From Penium margaritaceum (taxonomy: Eukaryota; Streptophyta; Zygnematophyceae; Desmidiales; Peniaceae), in NCBI GenBank assembly GCA_023375785.1, contig SZWC01000028.1, positions 93,314 through 157,313 of the forward strand: a stretch of DNA of 64,000 nucleotides. The letters run 5' to 3'. Below the pieces are notes generated by a model. That model did not search any database, was not told the DNA's origin, and saw nothing but the letters and a program-made list of their open reading frames with translations. The number at the start of each line of letters is the position of its first letter. The first letter of the stretch is position 1. The position numbers and the translations under genes were made by a program. Of the stretch, positions 9,683 to 23,200 are shown in pieces.

Positions 9683-12348
9683 GACCGTTTGTGACTTTTG
9701 TCATGATTGGTCAACGTTGACCACCCATATTGAAATTCTTTGGTCATGATTAGTGACATATGCCTAGTTTGATTGTTTGGTGTGCATGTTAGCCACACCA
9801 TGCCACTACGTATTGAAGTTCCTTGTCCTCTCTAGCCAATGCATAGGCTTCCCAATCCATTGTTTTCCCCTGTTACCAGTTGTGACTCGTGTTCTGCGTT
9901 TTCAACGTTGACCACATGAAGTGAAATTTGTTTGTCATGGTTAGTGACATATGCACACTTTGGCTGGTCACTGTGCATCGAAGCCACATTGTGCCACTAC
10001 ATATTGAAGGTATTTGTACTTGCTAGTAGATAACTAGTTTTCACAACCCCTTACCTTCCACCCTGACCATTTGTGACTTGCGTTGTGAGTTGTCAAAACT
10101 TACCACACTTAGTGACATTATTTGGACATGGTCAGTGACATATGCCTACTTTGGTTGGTCATCGTGCACGGTCTCCACACCGTGCCACAACGTATTGAAG
10201 AACCTTGTGCTTGCTATGTGATAATTGGTGTTCCCAAACCATTCTTTTCCCCTCTGACCATTTGTGACTCGTATCATGAGTTGTCAACGTTGACCACACA
10301 CAGCAGATCTCTTCGGTCAAAGACAGTACATATGCCTACTTTGGTCGGTCAATGTGCATGGTAGCCACACCGTGCTACTATTGACTGACAATCGTTGTAC
10401 TTGGTAGTTGAGAACCGATATTCCAATAGCATTGTTTCCTTTCCTGACCATTTGTGACTCGTGTTATGGTTGGTCAACGTTGACCATCCATATTGAAGTT
10501 TTGTGGTCATGATCAGTGACATAGGCCTAGTTTGGTTGTTTGGTGTGCATATTAGCCACACCGTGCCACTAGGTATTGAAGTTCTTTGTCCATTCTTGTC
10601 AATAATTAGGCTTCCCAAACCATTGTATCTCCCTCTGACCATTTGTGACTCGCGTTATGAGTTGTCAATGTTGACCACACATGGTGGACTTATTTGGTCA
10701 TAGTCAGTGATAAATGCATCATTTGGTTGGTCACTGTGCACGTTAGCCATACTGTGCCACTGCTTGTTGAAGGTGTTTGTACTTGCTAGTTGATAACTAG
10801 TGTCCCCAATCCATTGTTTTCCCCTCTTACCATTTGTGACTCGTGTTATGCGTTTTCAACGTTGACCACATACGTGAAATTTGTTCGTCATGGTTAGTGC
10901 ACATGCATACTTTGGTTGGTCACTGTGCATTGAAGCCACATTGTGCCACTGCATATTGAAGGTATTTGTACTTGCTAGTAGATAGCTAGTATTCACAAAC
11001 CATTGCCTTCCACCCTGACCATTTGTGACTCGTGTTGTGAGTTGTCAAAGTTTACCACACTTCGTGACTTTATTTGGTCATGGTGAGTGACATATGCCTA
11101 CTTTGGTTGGTCACCGTGCATGGTCTCCACACCGTGCCACAACGTATTGAAGCCCCTTTTGCTTCCTATGTGATACGTGTTGTTCCCAACCCATTGTTTC
11201 CCCCTCTGACCATTTGTTACTCGTATTATGAGTTGTCAATGTGGACCACACACAGCGGATTTCTTTGGTTAAAGGCAGTAAATATGCCTACTTTGGTCGG
11301 TCATTGTGCTTGGTAGCCACACCGCGCTACCACTGACTGAAGAAAATTGTACTTGGTAGTTAAGAACCGATATTCCCATAGCATTGTTTCCTGTCCTACC
11401 CGTTTGTGACTCGTGTTATGGTTGGTCAACGTTGACCACCCATATTGAAATTCTGTGGTCATGATCAGTGACATATGCCTAGTTTGGTTGTTTTGTGTGC
11501 ATATTAGCCACATTGTAAATACGTATTGAAGTTCTTTGTCCTTTCTAGTCAATACATAGGCTTCCCAAACCATTGTATCTCCCTCTGACATATTTTGACT
11601 CGTGTTATGAGTTTTCAATGTTAACCACACACAGTGGACCCATTCGATATTAGTCAGTGACGTATGCATCCTTTGGTTGGTCACTGTGCACGCTAGCCAT
11701 ACCGTGCCGTTGCTTGATAAAGGTCTTTGTACTTGCTACTTGATAACTAGTGTCCCCAATGCATTGTTTTCCCCTCTGACCATTTGTGACTCGTGTTATG
11801 TGTTTTCAACCTTGACCACGTGAAGTGAAATTTGTTCGTCATGGTTAGTGACATATGCATACATTGGTTGGTCATTGTACATTGAAGCCACATTGTGCCA
11901 ATACATATTGAAGTTATTTGTACTTGCTAGTAGATAACTAGTATTCACAAAGCATTACCTTCCACCCTGACCATTTGTGACTCGTGTTGTGAGTTGTCAA
12001 AGTTAACCACACTTCGTGACATTACTTGGTCATGGTAAGTGACATATGCCCTCTTTGGTTGGTCATCGTGCATGGTCTCGTAGTTGTGCCACAACGTACT
12101 GAAGCACATTGTGCTTGCTATGTGATACTTGATGTTTCCAAACCATTGATTCTTCCTCTGACCATTGTGACTCGTTTTATGAGTTGTCAACGTTGACCAC
12201 ACACAGCGGATTTCTTTGGTCAAAGGCAGTACATATGCCTACTTTGGTCGGTCATTGTACATGGTAGCCGCACCGTGCTACTACTGAATGAAGGTCGTTG
12301 TACTTCATAGCTGAGAACCAATATTCCCATAGCATTGTTTCCTGTCCT
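9683..12348 (+). repeat. HOR block: 4-mer, 5-mer, 5-mer
   Basis: Units 9683-10445 (A-C-D-E), 10446-11397 and 11398-12348 (both A-B-C-D-E). The A at 10446 starts GACCATTTG instead of GACCGTTTG. The D/E pair at 11017-11397 shares private variants with the pair at 13256-13636. Confidence 0.9.
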
Positions 12349-13636
12349 GACCGCTTGTGACTCGTGTTATGGTTGGTCAATGATGACCGCCCATATTGTA
12401 ATCATGTGGTCATGATCAGTGACATATGCCTAGTTTGGTTCTTTGGTATGCATATTTAAGGCTGCACACCAAATCCTAGGATTCGTGAATAAGATTCGTG
12501 AACCCGGAAAAAGATTCGGATTCGGGGATCCAAATCCTTCATGAGGATTCGATTCGGGATTCGGAGATCCTTTCCCTATTGTTTCAACATGGAAAACAGG
12601 GATTTATGTGGCAGAATAGATGATTTTACCTGACATCACCCATAAGATTCGGAAAAGATTCGTGAATCTTACGGATTCGCGAATCCAGATTCGGATTCGT
12701 GAATCAAAGCCAAACCTGGATTCGGATTCGTGAATCCGAATCCAATCTGGGATCCGGGAATCTTACCCGGTGTGCACCCTTATGCATATTAGCCACGCCG
12801 TGCCACTACGTATTGAAGTTCGTTGTCCTTTCTAGTCAATAAGTTGGCTTCCCAAACCATTTTCTCTCCCTGTGACCATTTGTGACTCCTGTTATGAGTT
12901 GTCAATGTTGACCACACATAGTGGACTTATTCCGTCGTAGTCAGTGACGTATGCATCCTTTGGTTGGTCGCTCTGCATGCTAGCCATACCGTGCCACTGC
13001 TTGTTGAAGGTCTTTGTGATTCCTAGTTGATAACTAGTGTTCCCAACCCATTGTTTTCCCATCTGACCATTTGTGACTCGTGTTATGCATTTTCAACGTT
13101 AACCACATGAAGTGAAATTCTTTCTTCATGGTCAGTGACATGTGCATACTTTGGGTGGTCACTGTGCATTGAAGCCACGTTCTGCCACTGCATATTGAAG
13201 GTATTTGTACTTGCTAGTAGATAACTAGTATTCACAAACCATTACCTTCCACCCTGACCATTTGTGACTCGTGTTGTGAGTTGTCAAAGTTTACCACACT
13301 TAGTGACATTGTTTGGTCATGATCAGTGACATATGCCTACTTTGGTTGGTCACCGTGCATGGTCTCCATACCGTGCGACAATGTATTGAAGCCCCTTTTG
13401 CTTCCTATGTGATACGTGGTGTTCCCAAACCATTGTTTCCCCCTCTGACCATTTGTTACTCGTATTATGAGTTGTCAATGTGGACCACACACAGCGGATT
13501 TCTTTGGTTAAAGGCAGTAAACATGCCTACTTTGGTCGGTCATTGTGCATGGTAGCCACATCGCGCTACTACTGACTGAAGGTCCTTGTACTTGATAGTT
13601 TAGAACCGACCTTCTCATAGCATTGTTTCCTGTCCT
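12349..13636 (+). repeat. 5-mer HOR interrupted by a MITE in its A monomer
   Basis: Monomers start near 12349 (A, split by the insertion at 12457-12782), 12874 (B), 13065 (C), 13256 (D) and 13447 (E). Removing the 326-bp element and one 8-bp target duplicate leaves 954 bp, exactly one 5-mer period, so the transposon landed in an intact HOR and the unit has not been rearranged since. Confidence 0.92.
12457..12782. mobile_element. Non-autonomous hAT-like MITE (element 1)
   Basis: A 326-bp insertion in an A monomer, flanked by a perfect 8-bp target-site duplication TGCATATT (12449-12456 and 12783-12790); the uninterrupted satellite has one copy of this site. Termini form a 14-bp inverted repeat with one mismatch: TAAGGCTGCACACC at the left, and TAAGGGTGCACACC when the right end is read on the minus strand. 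An 8-bp duplication is the hAT hallmark. The interior is dense with GGATTCG and its complement, including the small inverted repeat GATTCGTGAATC at 12694-12705. I see no transposase frame, so it must depend on a source element elsewhere. The perfect duplication suggests a recent insertion. Confidence 0.88.
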
Positions 13637-16600
13637 GACCGTTGGTGACTCGTGTTTTGGGTGGTCAATGTTGACTACCCATATTCAAATTCTCTGGTCA
13701 TGATCAGTGAAATATGCCTAGTTTGATTATTTGGTGTGTATACTAGCCACACCGTGCCACTACGTATTGACGTTCTTTGTCCTTTCTAGCCAATACATAG
13801 GCTTCTCAATCCATTGGGTTCCCCTCTGACCATTTGTGACTCGTGTTATGCGTTTTCAACTTTGACCACATGAAGTCAAATTTGTTTGTCATGGTTAGTG
13901 ACATATGCATACTTTGGTTGGCCACTGTGCATTGAAGCCACATTGTGCCACTACATATTGAAGACATTTGTACTTGCTAGTATATGACTAGTATTCACAA
14001 ACCATTACCTTCCACCCTGACCATTGGTGACTCGTGTTGTGAGTTGCCAAAGTTTACCACACTTAGTGGCATTACTTGGTCATGGTCAGTTTCACCCGCC
14101 TACTTTGGTTGGTCATCGTTCATGGTATCCACACCGTGCCACAACGTATTGAAGCCCCTTGTGCTTGCTATGTGATACTTGGTGTTCCCAAACCATTGTT
14201 TCCCTCTCTGGCCATTTGTGACTCGTATTATGAGTTGTCAACATTGACCACACACAGCGGATTTCCTTGGTCAAAGGCAGTACATATGCCTACTTGTGTT
14301 GGTCATTGTGCATGGTAGCCACACCGTGCTACTACTCCTTGAAGGTCGTTGTACTTGGTAATTGATAACCAAACCCCCATAGCATTGTTTCGTGTCCTGC
14401 TCGTTTGTGACTCGTGTTATTTTTGGTCAACGTTGACCACCCATATTGAGATTCTTTGGTCGTGATCAGTGTCATATGCCTAGTTTGGTTGTTTGGTGTA
14501 CATATGAGCCACAACGTGCCACGACGTATTGAAGTTCTTTGTCCTTTCTAGGTAATACATAGGCTTCTCAACCTATTGTATCTCCCTCTCACCATTTGTG
14601 ACTCGTGTTATGAGTTGTCAATGTTGACCACACATAGTGGACTTATTCGGTCGTAGTCAGTGACGTATGCATCCTTTGGTTGGTCCCTACGCACACTAGC
14701 CATACCGTGCCACTGCTTGTTGAAGGTCTTTGTTCTTCCTTGTTGATAACTAGTGTCCCCAATCCATTGTTTTTCCCTCTGACCATTTGTGACTCGTGTT
14801 ATGCGTTTTCATCATTGACCACATACGTGAAATTTGTTCGTCATTGTTAGTGACATATGCATACTTTGGTATGTCAGCGTGCATTGAGGCCACATTGTGC
14901 CACCACATATTGAAGGTATTTGTACTTGCTAGTAGATAAGTAGTATTCACAAACCATTACCTTCCACCCTGACAATTTGTGACTCGTGTTGTGAGTTGTC
15001 AAAGTTTACCACACTTAGTGACATTATTTGGTCATGGTCAGTGACATATGCCTAATTTGGTTGGTCACCGTGCATGGTCTTCACACTGTGCCACAACGTA
15101 TTGAAGCCCCTTGTACTTTCTATGTGATACTTGGTGTTCCGAAACCATTGTTTCCCCCTCTCACCATTTGTGACTCGTCTTATGAGTTGTCAACGTTGAC
15201 CACACACAGCGGATTTCTTTGGTCAAAGGCAGTACATATGCCTACTTTGGTCAGTCATTGTACATGGTAGCCACACCGTGCTACTACTGAATGAAGGTCG
15301 TTGTACTTCGTACTTGAGAACCGGTATTCCCATAGAGTTGTTTCCTGTCATAACCGTTTGTGACTCATGTTATGGTTGGTCGACGTTGACCACCCATATT
15401 GAAATCATGTGGTCCTGATCAGTGGCATATACATAGTTTGGTTTTTTGGTGTGCATATGAGCCACGCCCTCCCACTACGTATTGAAGTTCTTTGTCCTTT
15501 CTAGTCAATACCAAGGCTTCCCAAACCATTTTCTCTCCCTCTGATTATTTGTGACTCGTGTTATGAGCTGCCAATGCTGACCACACATAGTGGACTTATT
15601 CGGTCGTAGTCAGTGAAGTATCCATCATTTGGTTGGTCACTGTGCACGCTAGCCATACCGTGCCACTGTTTGTTGAAGGTCTTTGTACTTCCTAGTTGAT
15701 AACTAGTGTGTCCAACCAATTGTTTTCCCCTCTGACCATTTGTGACTCGTGTTATGCGTTTTCAACGTTGACCTCATGAAGTGAAATTTGTTCATCATGG
15801 TTAGTGACATATGCATACTTTGGTTGCTCACTGTGCATTGAAGCCACATCGTGCCACTGCATATTGAAGGTATTTGTACTTGCCAGTAGATAACTAGTAT
15901 TACAAACCATTACCTTCCACCCTGACCATTTGTAACTCGTGTTGTGAGTTGTCAATGTTTACCACACTTAATGACATTACTTGGTCATGGTCAGTGACAT
16001 TTGCCTAATTTGGTTGGTCATCGTGAATGGTCTCCACACCGTGCCACAACATACTGAAGCCCCTTGTGCTTGCTATGTAATACTTGGTGTTCCCAAACTA
16101 TTGTTTCCCCCTCTTCCCATTTGTGACTCGTATTATGAGTTGTCAACATTGACCCCACAAAGTGGATTTCTTTGGTCAAAGGCGATAGATATGCCTAATT
16201 TGGTCGGTCATTGTGCATGGTAGCCACAGCGTGCTACTTCTGACTGAAGGTCGTTGTACTTGGTAGTTGAGAACCGATATTCGCATAGCATTGTTTCCTG
16301 TTGTGCCCGTTTGTGACTCGTGTTATGTTTGGTCAACGTTGACCACCCATATTGAAATTCTGTGGTCATGACCAGTGACATATGCCTAGTTTGGTTGTTT
16401 AGTGTGCATATGAGCCACATCATGCCACTACGTATTTAAGTTCTTTGTCCTTTCTAGTCAATATTTAGGCTTCCCAAACCATTGTATCTCCCTCTGACCA
16501 TTTGTGACTGGTGTTATGAGTTGTCAATGTTGACCACACATGGTGGTTTGAACTCGGTCCTAGTCAGTGACGTATGCATCCTTTGGTTGGTCACTGTGCA

Positions 16601-17259
16601 CGCTAGCCATACCGTGCCACTGCTTGTTGAAGGTCTTTGTACTTGCTAGTTGATAACTCGTGTTCCCAACCCATTGTTTTCCCCTCTGACCATTTGTGAC
16701 TCGTGATATGCGTTTTCAACGTTGACCACATGAAGTGAAACTGTTTTGTCATGGTCAGTGACATATGCATACTTTGGGTGGTCACTGTGCATTGAAGCCA
16801 CATTGTGCCAGTACATATTGAAGGTACGTGTACTTGCTAGTAGATAACTAGTATTCACAAACCATTACCTTCCACCCTGACCATTTGTGACTGGTTTTGT
16901 GAGTTGTAAAGGTTTACCACACTTAGTGACATTATTTGGTCATTGTAAGTGACATATGCCTACTTTGGTTGGTCATCGTGCATGGTCCCCACACCGTGCC
17001 ACAGTGTATTGAATTCCCTTGTGCTTGCTATGTGATACGTGGTGTTCCCAAACCATTGTTTCCCCCTCTGACCATTTGTGACTCTTTTTATGAGTAATCA
17101 ACGTGGACCACACACAGCGGATTTCTTTGGTCAAAGGCAGTAAATATGCCTACTTTGGTCGGTCATTGTGCATGGTAGCCACACCGCGCTACTACTAACT
17201 GAATGTCATTGTACTTGGTAGTTGAGAAGCAAGATTCTCATATCATTGTTTCCTCTCCT
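13637..17259 (+). repeat. HOR block: 4-mer followed by three 5-mers
   Basis: Units 13637-14398 (A-C-D-E), 14399-15351, 15352-16304 and 16305-17259 (A-B-C-D-E; 953, 953 and 955 bp). The A at 14399 reads TTATTTTTGGTCAACG but keeps the full palindrome. The last E (from 17070) has the CTCTCCT tail before the A2 at 17260. Confidence 0.9.
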
Positions 17260-17831
17260 GACTGTTTGTGACTCGTGTTATGGTTGGTCAACGTTGACCA
17301 ACCATATTGAAATTCTCTCGTCAGGATCAGTGACATATGCCTAGTTTGATTGTTTGGTGTGCATATTAGCCACATCGTGCCATTACGTATTGAAGTTCTT
17401 TGTCCTTTCTAGCCAATACATAGGCTTCCCAATCCATTGTTTTCCCCTCTGATCATTTGTGACTCGTGTTATGCATTTTCAACGTTGACCACATGAAGTG
17501 AAATTTGTTCGTCATGGTTAGTGACATGTGCATACTTTGGTTGGTCATCGTGCACGGTCTCCACACCGTGCCACAACGTATTGAAGCCCCCTGTGCTTGC
17601 TATGTGATACTTGGTGTTCCCAAACCATTGTTTCCTCCTCTGACCATTTGTGACTCGTATTATGAGTTGTCAACATTGACCACACACAGCGGACTTCTTT
17701 GGTCAAAGGCAGTACATATGCCTACTTTGGTCGGTCATTGTGCATGGTAGCCACATCATGCTAGTACTGAATGAAGGTCGTTGTACTTTGTAGTTGAGAA
17801 CCAGTATTCCCATAACATTTTCTCTTGTCCT
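17260..17831 (+). repeat. Three-monomer variant HOR A-(C/D hybrid)-E
   Basis: 572 bp. A2 at 17260, then a hybrid monomer at 17451-17641 that begins as C (ACATGAAGTGAAATTTG, ATGGTTAGTGACATGTGCAT) and ends as D (GGTCATCGTGCACGG, GTGCCACAACG), then E at 17642. Unequal exchange between C and D within the central GGTTGGTCA-type sequence removed one monomer length. Confidence 0.9.
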
Positions 17832-18784
17832 GCCCGTTTCTGACTCGTGTTATGGTTGTTCAACGTTGACCACCCATATTGAAATTTCGTGGTCGTGATC
17901 AGTGACATATGCCTAGTTTGGTTGTTTGGTGTGCATATTAGCCACACCATGCCACTACGTATTGAAGTTCTTTGTCCTTTCTAGTCAATACATAGGCTTC
18001 CCAAACCATTGTATCTCCCTTTGACCATTTGTGACTCGTGTTATGGTTTTTCAATGTTGACCACACATAGTGGACTTATTCGGTCATAGTTAGTGACGTA
18101 GGCATCCTTTGGTTGGTCACTGTGCATGCTAGCCATACAGTGCAATTGCTTGTTGAAGGTCTTGGTACTTTTTCGTTGACAACTACTGTCCCCTATCCAT
18201 TGTTCTCCCCTCTGACCATTTGTGACTCGTGTTATGCGTTTTCAACATTGACCACATACGTGAAATTTGTTCGTCATGGTCAGTGACACATGCATGCTTT
18301 GGTTGGTCTCTGTGCATTGAGGCCACATTGTGCCGCTACATATTGAAGGTATTTGTACTTGCTAGTAGATAACTATTATTCACAAACCATTACCGTCAAC
18401 CCTGGCCATTTGTGACTCGTGTTGTGAGTTGTCAAAGTTTACCACACTTGGTGACATTATTTGGTCTTGGTCAGGGACAAATGCCTACTTTGGTTGGTCA
18501 TCGTGCATGGTCTCCACACCATGCCACATTGTATTGAAGCCCCTTGTGTGTGCCATGTGATACTTGGTGTTTCCAAACCATTGTTTCCCCCTCTGATCAT
18601 TTGTGACTCGTATCATGAGTTGTCAACGTTGACCATACAAAGCGGATTTCTTTGGTTTGAGGCAGTACATATGCCTACTTTGGTCGGTCATTGTACATGG
18701 TAGCCACACTGTGCTACTGCTGAGTGAAGGTCGTTGTACTTGGTAGTTGAGAACTGATATTCCCATAGCATTGTTCCCTGTCCT
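17832..18784 (+). repeat. 5-mer HOR A-B-C-D-E
   Basis: 953 bp with monomers near 17832, 18023, 18214, 18404 and 18595. The C is of the ACATACGTG subtype. Confidence 0.9.
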
Positions 18785-19547
18785 CGCCGTTTGTGACTCG
18801 TGTTATGGTTGGTCAACGTTGACCCCCCACATTGATATTATGTGGTCATGATCAATGACATATGCCTAGTTTGGTTGTTTGGTGTGCATATTAGCCACAC
18901 AGTGTCACTACGTATTGAAGTTCTTTGTCCTTTTTAGTCAATACATAGGCTTCCCAACCCATTTTCTCTCCCTCTGACCATTTGTGACTCGTGTTATGAA
19001 TTGTCAACGTTGACTACACATAGTGGACTTATTCCGCCGTAGTCATTGACGTATGCATCCTTTTGTTGGTCACTGTGCACACTAGCCATACCGTGCCACT
19101 GCTTGTTGAATGTCTTTGTACTTCCTTGTTGGTAACTAGAGTTCCCAACCCATTGTCTTCCCCTCTGACCATTTGTGACTTGTGTTATGCATTTTCAACG
19201 TTGACCACATGAAGTGAAGTTTGTTCCTCATGGTTAGTGACATATGCATACTTTGGTTGGTCATCGTGCACGGTCTCCACACAGTGCCACAACGTATTGA
19301 AGCCCCTTGTGCTTGCTATGTGATACGTGGTGTTCCCAAACCATTGTTTCCCCCTCTGATCATTTGTGACTCGTGTTATGAATTGTCAACGTGGACAACA
19401 CACAGCGGATTTCTTTGGACAAAGGCAGTAAACATGTCTGCTTTGGTGGATCATTGTGCATGGTAGCCACGCTGCACTACTACTGACTGAAGGTCATTGT
19501 ACTTGGTCGTTGAGAACCGATATTCTCATTTCATTATTTCCTGTCCA
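18785..19547 (+). repeat. Four-monomer variant HOR A-B-(C/D hybrid)-E
   Basis: 763 bp, the same length as the common 4-mer but different in composition: B is kept (18976) and C and D are fused (hybrid 19167-19357, switching near GGTTGGTCATCGTGCACGG). E starts near 19358. Period length alone would misclassify this unit. Confidence 0.88.
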
Positions 19548-20266
19548 GACCGTTTGTGGCTCGTGTTATGGTTGGTCAACGTTGACCACCTATATTGGAA
19601 TTCTCTCGGCATGATCAGTGACATATGCCTAGTTTGATTGCTTGGTGTGCATATTAGCCACACTGTGCCACTACGTATTGAGATTCTTTGTCTTTTATAA
19701 CCAATACATAGGCTTCCCAATCCATTGTTTTCTCCTCAGATCATTTGTGACTCCTGTTATGCGTTTTCAACGTTGACCACATGAAGTGAAGTTTGTTCGT
19801 CATGGTTAGTGACATATGCATGCTTTGGTTGGTCACTGTGCATTGAAGCCACGTTGTGCCACTACATATTGAAGGTATCTGTACTTGCTAGTAGATAACT
19901 ATTATTCACAACCCATTACCTTCCACCCTGACCATCTGTGACTCGTGTTGTGAGTTGTCAAAGTTTACCACACATAGTGACATTATTTGGTCATGGTCAG
20001 TGACATATGCCTACTTTGGTTGGTCATCTTGCATGGTCTCCACACTGTGCCACAACGTATTGAAACCCCTTGTGCTTGCTATGTGATTCTTTGTGTTCCC
20101 AAACCATTCTTTCCCACTCTGACCCGGATTTATTTAGTCAAAGGCAGTACACATGCCTACTTTGGCCGGTCATTGTACATGGTAGCCACACCGTGCTACT
20201 ACTGAATGAATGTCGTTGTACTTGGTAGTTGAGAACCGATATTCCCATGGCATTGTTTCATGTCCT
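19548..20266 (+). repeat. 4-mer HOR with a shortened E
   Basis: A2 at 19548, C at 19739, D at 19930, and an E from about 20121 that lacks about 43 bp near its start: GACCCGGATTTATTTAG joins the monomer start directly to the CGGATTT segment. The missing part includes the palindrome region. Confidence 0.88.
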
Positions 20267-23200
20267 GACCGTTTGTGACTCATGTAATGGTTGGTCAACA
20301 TTGACCACCCATATTGAAATTATGTGGTCATGATCTGTGACATATGCCTAGTTTGGTTGTTTGGTGTGCACATTAGACACACCGTGCCGCTATGTATTGA
20401 CGTTCTTTCTCCTTTCTAGTCAATACATAGGTTTACCAAACCATTTTCTCTCCCTCTGACCATTTGTGACTCGTGTCATAAGTTGTCAATGTTTACCACA
20501 CATTATGGACTTTTTTGGTCGTAGTCAGTGACGTATGCATCCTTTGGTTGGTCACCGTGCACGCTAGCCATTCCGTGCCACTGCTTGTTGAAGGTCTTTG
20601 TACTTGCTAGATTATAACTAGTGTTTCCAACCCATTGTTTTCCCCTCTAACCATTTGTGACTCGTGTTATGCATTTTCAACGTTGACCACATGAAGTGAA
20701 ATTCTTTCGTCATGGTCAGTGACATATGCATACATTGGGTGGTCAGTGTGCATTGAAGCCACATTTTGCCACTACGTATTGAAGGTATTTGTACTTGCTA
20801 GTAGATAACTAGTATTCACAAACCATTGCCTTCCACCCTGACCATTTGTGACTCGTGTTGTGAGTTGTCAAGATTTACCACACTTAGTGACATTATTTGT
20901 TCATGGTCAGTGCCATATAACTACTTTGGTTGGTCATCGTGCATGGTTTCCACACCGTGCCACAATGTATTGAAGCCCCTTGTGCTTGCTATGTGATACG
21001 TGGTGTTCCCAAACCACTGTTTCCCCCTCTGACCATTTGTGACTCGTGTTATCAGTTGTCAACATGGACCACACACAACGGATTTCTTTGGTCAAAGGCT
21101 GTAAATATGCCTACTTTGGTCGGTCATTGTGTATGGTAGCCACACCGCTCTGCTACTTAGTGAAGGTCATTGTAATTTGTAGTTGAGAACCGATATTCTC
21201 ATAGCATTGTTTCCTCTCCTGATCGTTTGTGACTTCTGTTATGGTTGGTCAACGTTGACCACCCATATTGAAATTCTCTCATCGTGATCAGTGACATGTG
21301 CCTAGTTTGATTGTATGGTGTGCATATCAGCCACACCATGCCACTACGTATTGGAGTTCTTTGTCCTTTCCAGCTAATACATTGGCTTCCTAATCCATTG
21401 TTTTCCCCTCCGACCATTTATGACTCGTGTTATGCGTTTTCAACGTTGACCACATTAAGTGAAATTTCTTCATCATGGTTAGTGACATATGCATGCTTTG
21501 GTTGGTCACTGTGCATTGAAGCCACATTGTGCCACTAAATATTGAAGACATTTGTACTTGCTAGTAGATAACTAGTATTCACAAACCATTGACTTCAACC
21601 CTGACCATTTGTGACTCCTGTTGTGAGTTGTCAAAGTTTACCATACTTAGTGACATTACTTGGTCATGGTCAGTGACATATGCCTACTTTGGTCAGCCAT
21701 CGTGCATGTTCTCCACACCGTGCCACAACATAGTGAAGCCCCTTGTGCTTGCTATGTGATACTTGGTGTTCCCAACCCATTGTTTTACCCTGAAAATTTA
21801 TGACTCGCATTATGAGTTGTCAACGTTGACCACACATAGGGGATTTCTTTGGTCAAAGGCAGTACATATGCCTACTTTGGTTGGTCATTGTGCATGGAAG
21901 CCACACCCTGCTACTACTGACTGAATGTCGTTGTACTTGGTAGTTAAGAACCGATATTCCCATAGCATTTTTTCCTGTCCTGCCCGTTTGTGACTCGTGT
22001 TATGGTTGGTCAACGTTGACCACCGATATTGAAATTCAGTGGTCTTGATCATTGACATATGCCTAGTTTGGTTGTTTGATGTGCAGATTAGCCACACCGT
22101 GCCACTACGTATTAAATTCTTTGTCCTTTCTAGTCAATACATAGGCTTCCCAAACATCTTATTCTCCCTCTGACCATTTGTGACTCGTGTTATGAGTTGT
22201 CAATGCTGACCACACATAGTGGACATATTCGGTCGTAGTCAGTGACGTATGCATCCTTTGGTTGGTCACTGTGCACGCTAGCCATACCTTGCCACTGCTT
22301 GTTGAAGGTCTTTCTACTTGCAAGTTGATAACTAGTGTCCCCAATCCATTGTTTTCCCCTCTGACCATTTGTGACTTGTGTTATGCTTTCTTAACATTGA
22401 CCACATACGTGAAATTTGTTCGTCATGGTTAGTGACATAAGCATAATTTGGTTGGTCACTGTGCATTGAGGCCACATTGTACCACTACATATTGAAGGTA
22501 TTTGTACTTGCTAGTAGATAACTAGTACTCAAAAACCATTACCTTCCACCCTGACCATTTGTGACTCGTGTTGTGAGTTGTCAAGGTTTATCACACTTAG
22601 TGACATTATTCGGTCATGGTCAGAGACATATGCCTACTTTGGTTGGACATCGTGCATTGTCTCCACACCGTGTCGCAACGTATTGAAGCCCCTTGTGCTT
22701 GCTATGTGATACCTGGTGTTCCCAAACCATTGTTTCCCCCTCTGACCATTTGTGACTCGTATTATGAGTTGTCAGCGTGGAGCACACACAGCGGATTTCT
22801 TTGGTCAAGGGCAGTACATATGCCTACTTTGGTCGGTCATTGTACATGGTAGCCACACCCTGCTACTACTGAATGAAGGTCATTGTACTTGGTAGTTGAG
22901 AACCGATATTCCCATAGCATTGTTTCCTATCCTAATTGTTTGTGACTCGTGGTATGGTTGGTTTACGTTGACCACCCATATTAGAATAACGTGGTCATGA
23001 TCGGTGACATATGCCTAGTTTGATTTTTTGGTGTGCATATTAGCCACACTTTGACACTACTTATTGAAGTTCTGTGTCCTTTCTAGCCAATACATAGGCT
23101 TCCCAATCCATTGTTTTCCCGTCTGACCATTTGTGACTCATGTTATGCGTTTTCAACGTTGACCACATGAAGTGAAATTTGTTCGTCATTGTTTGTGACA

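Noticed and set aside
12457-12782. Reading the GATTCG-rich segment as a simple-sequence expansion of the satellite
   Set aside because: It has defined ends with inverted repeats and a perfect 8-bp target duplication, and the HOR length is restored when it is removed, so it is a transposon insertion.
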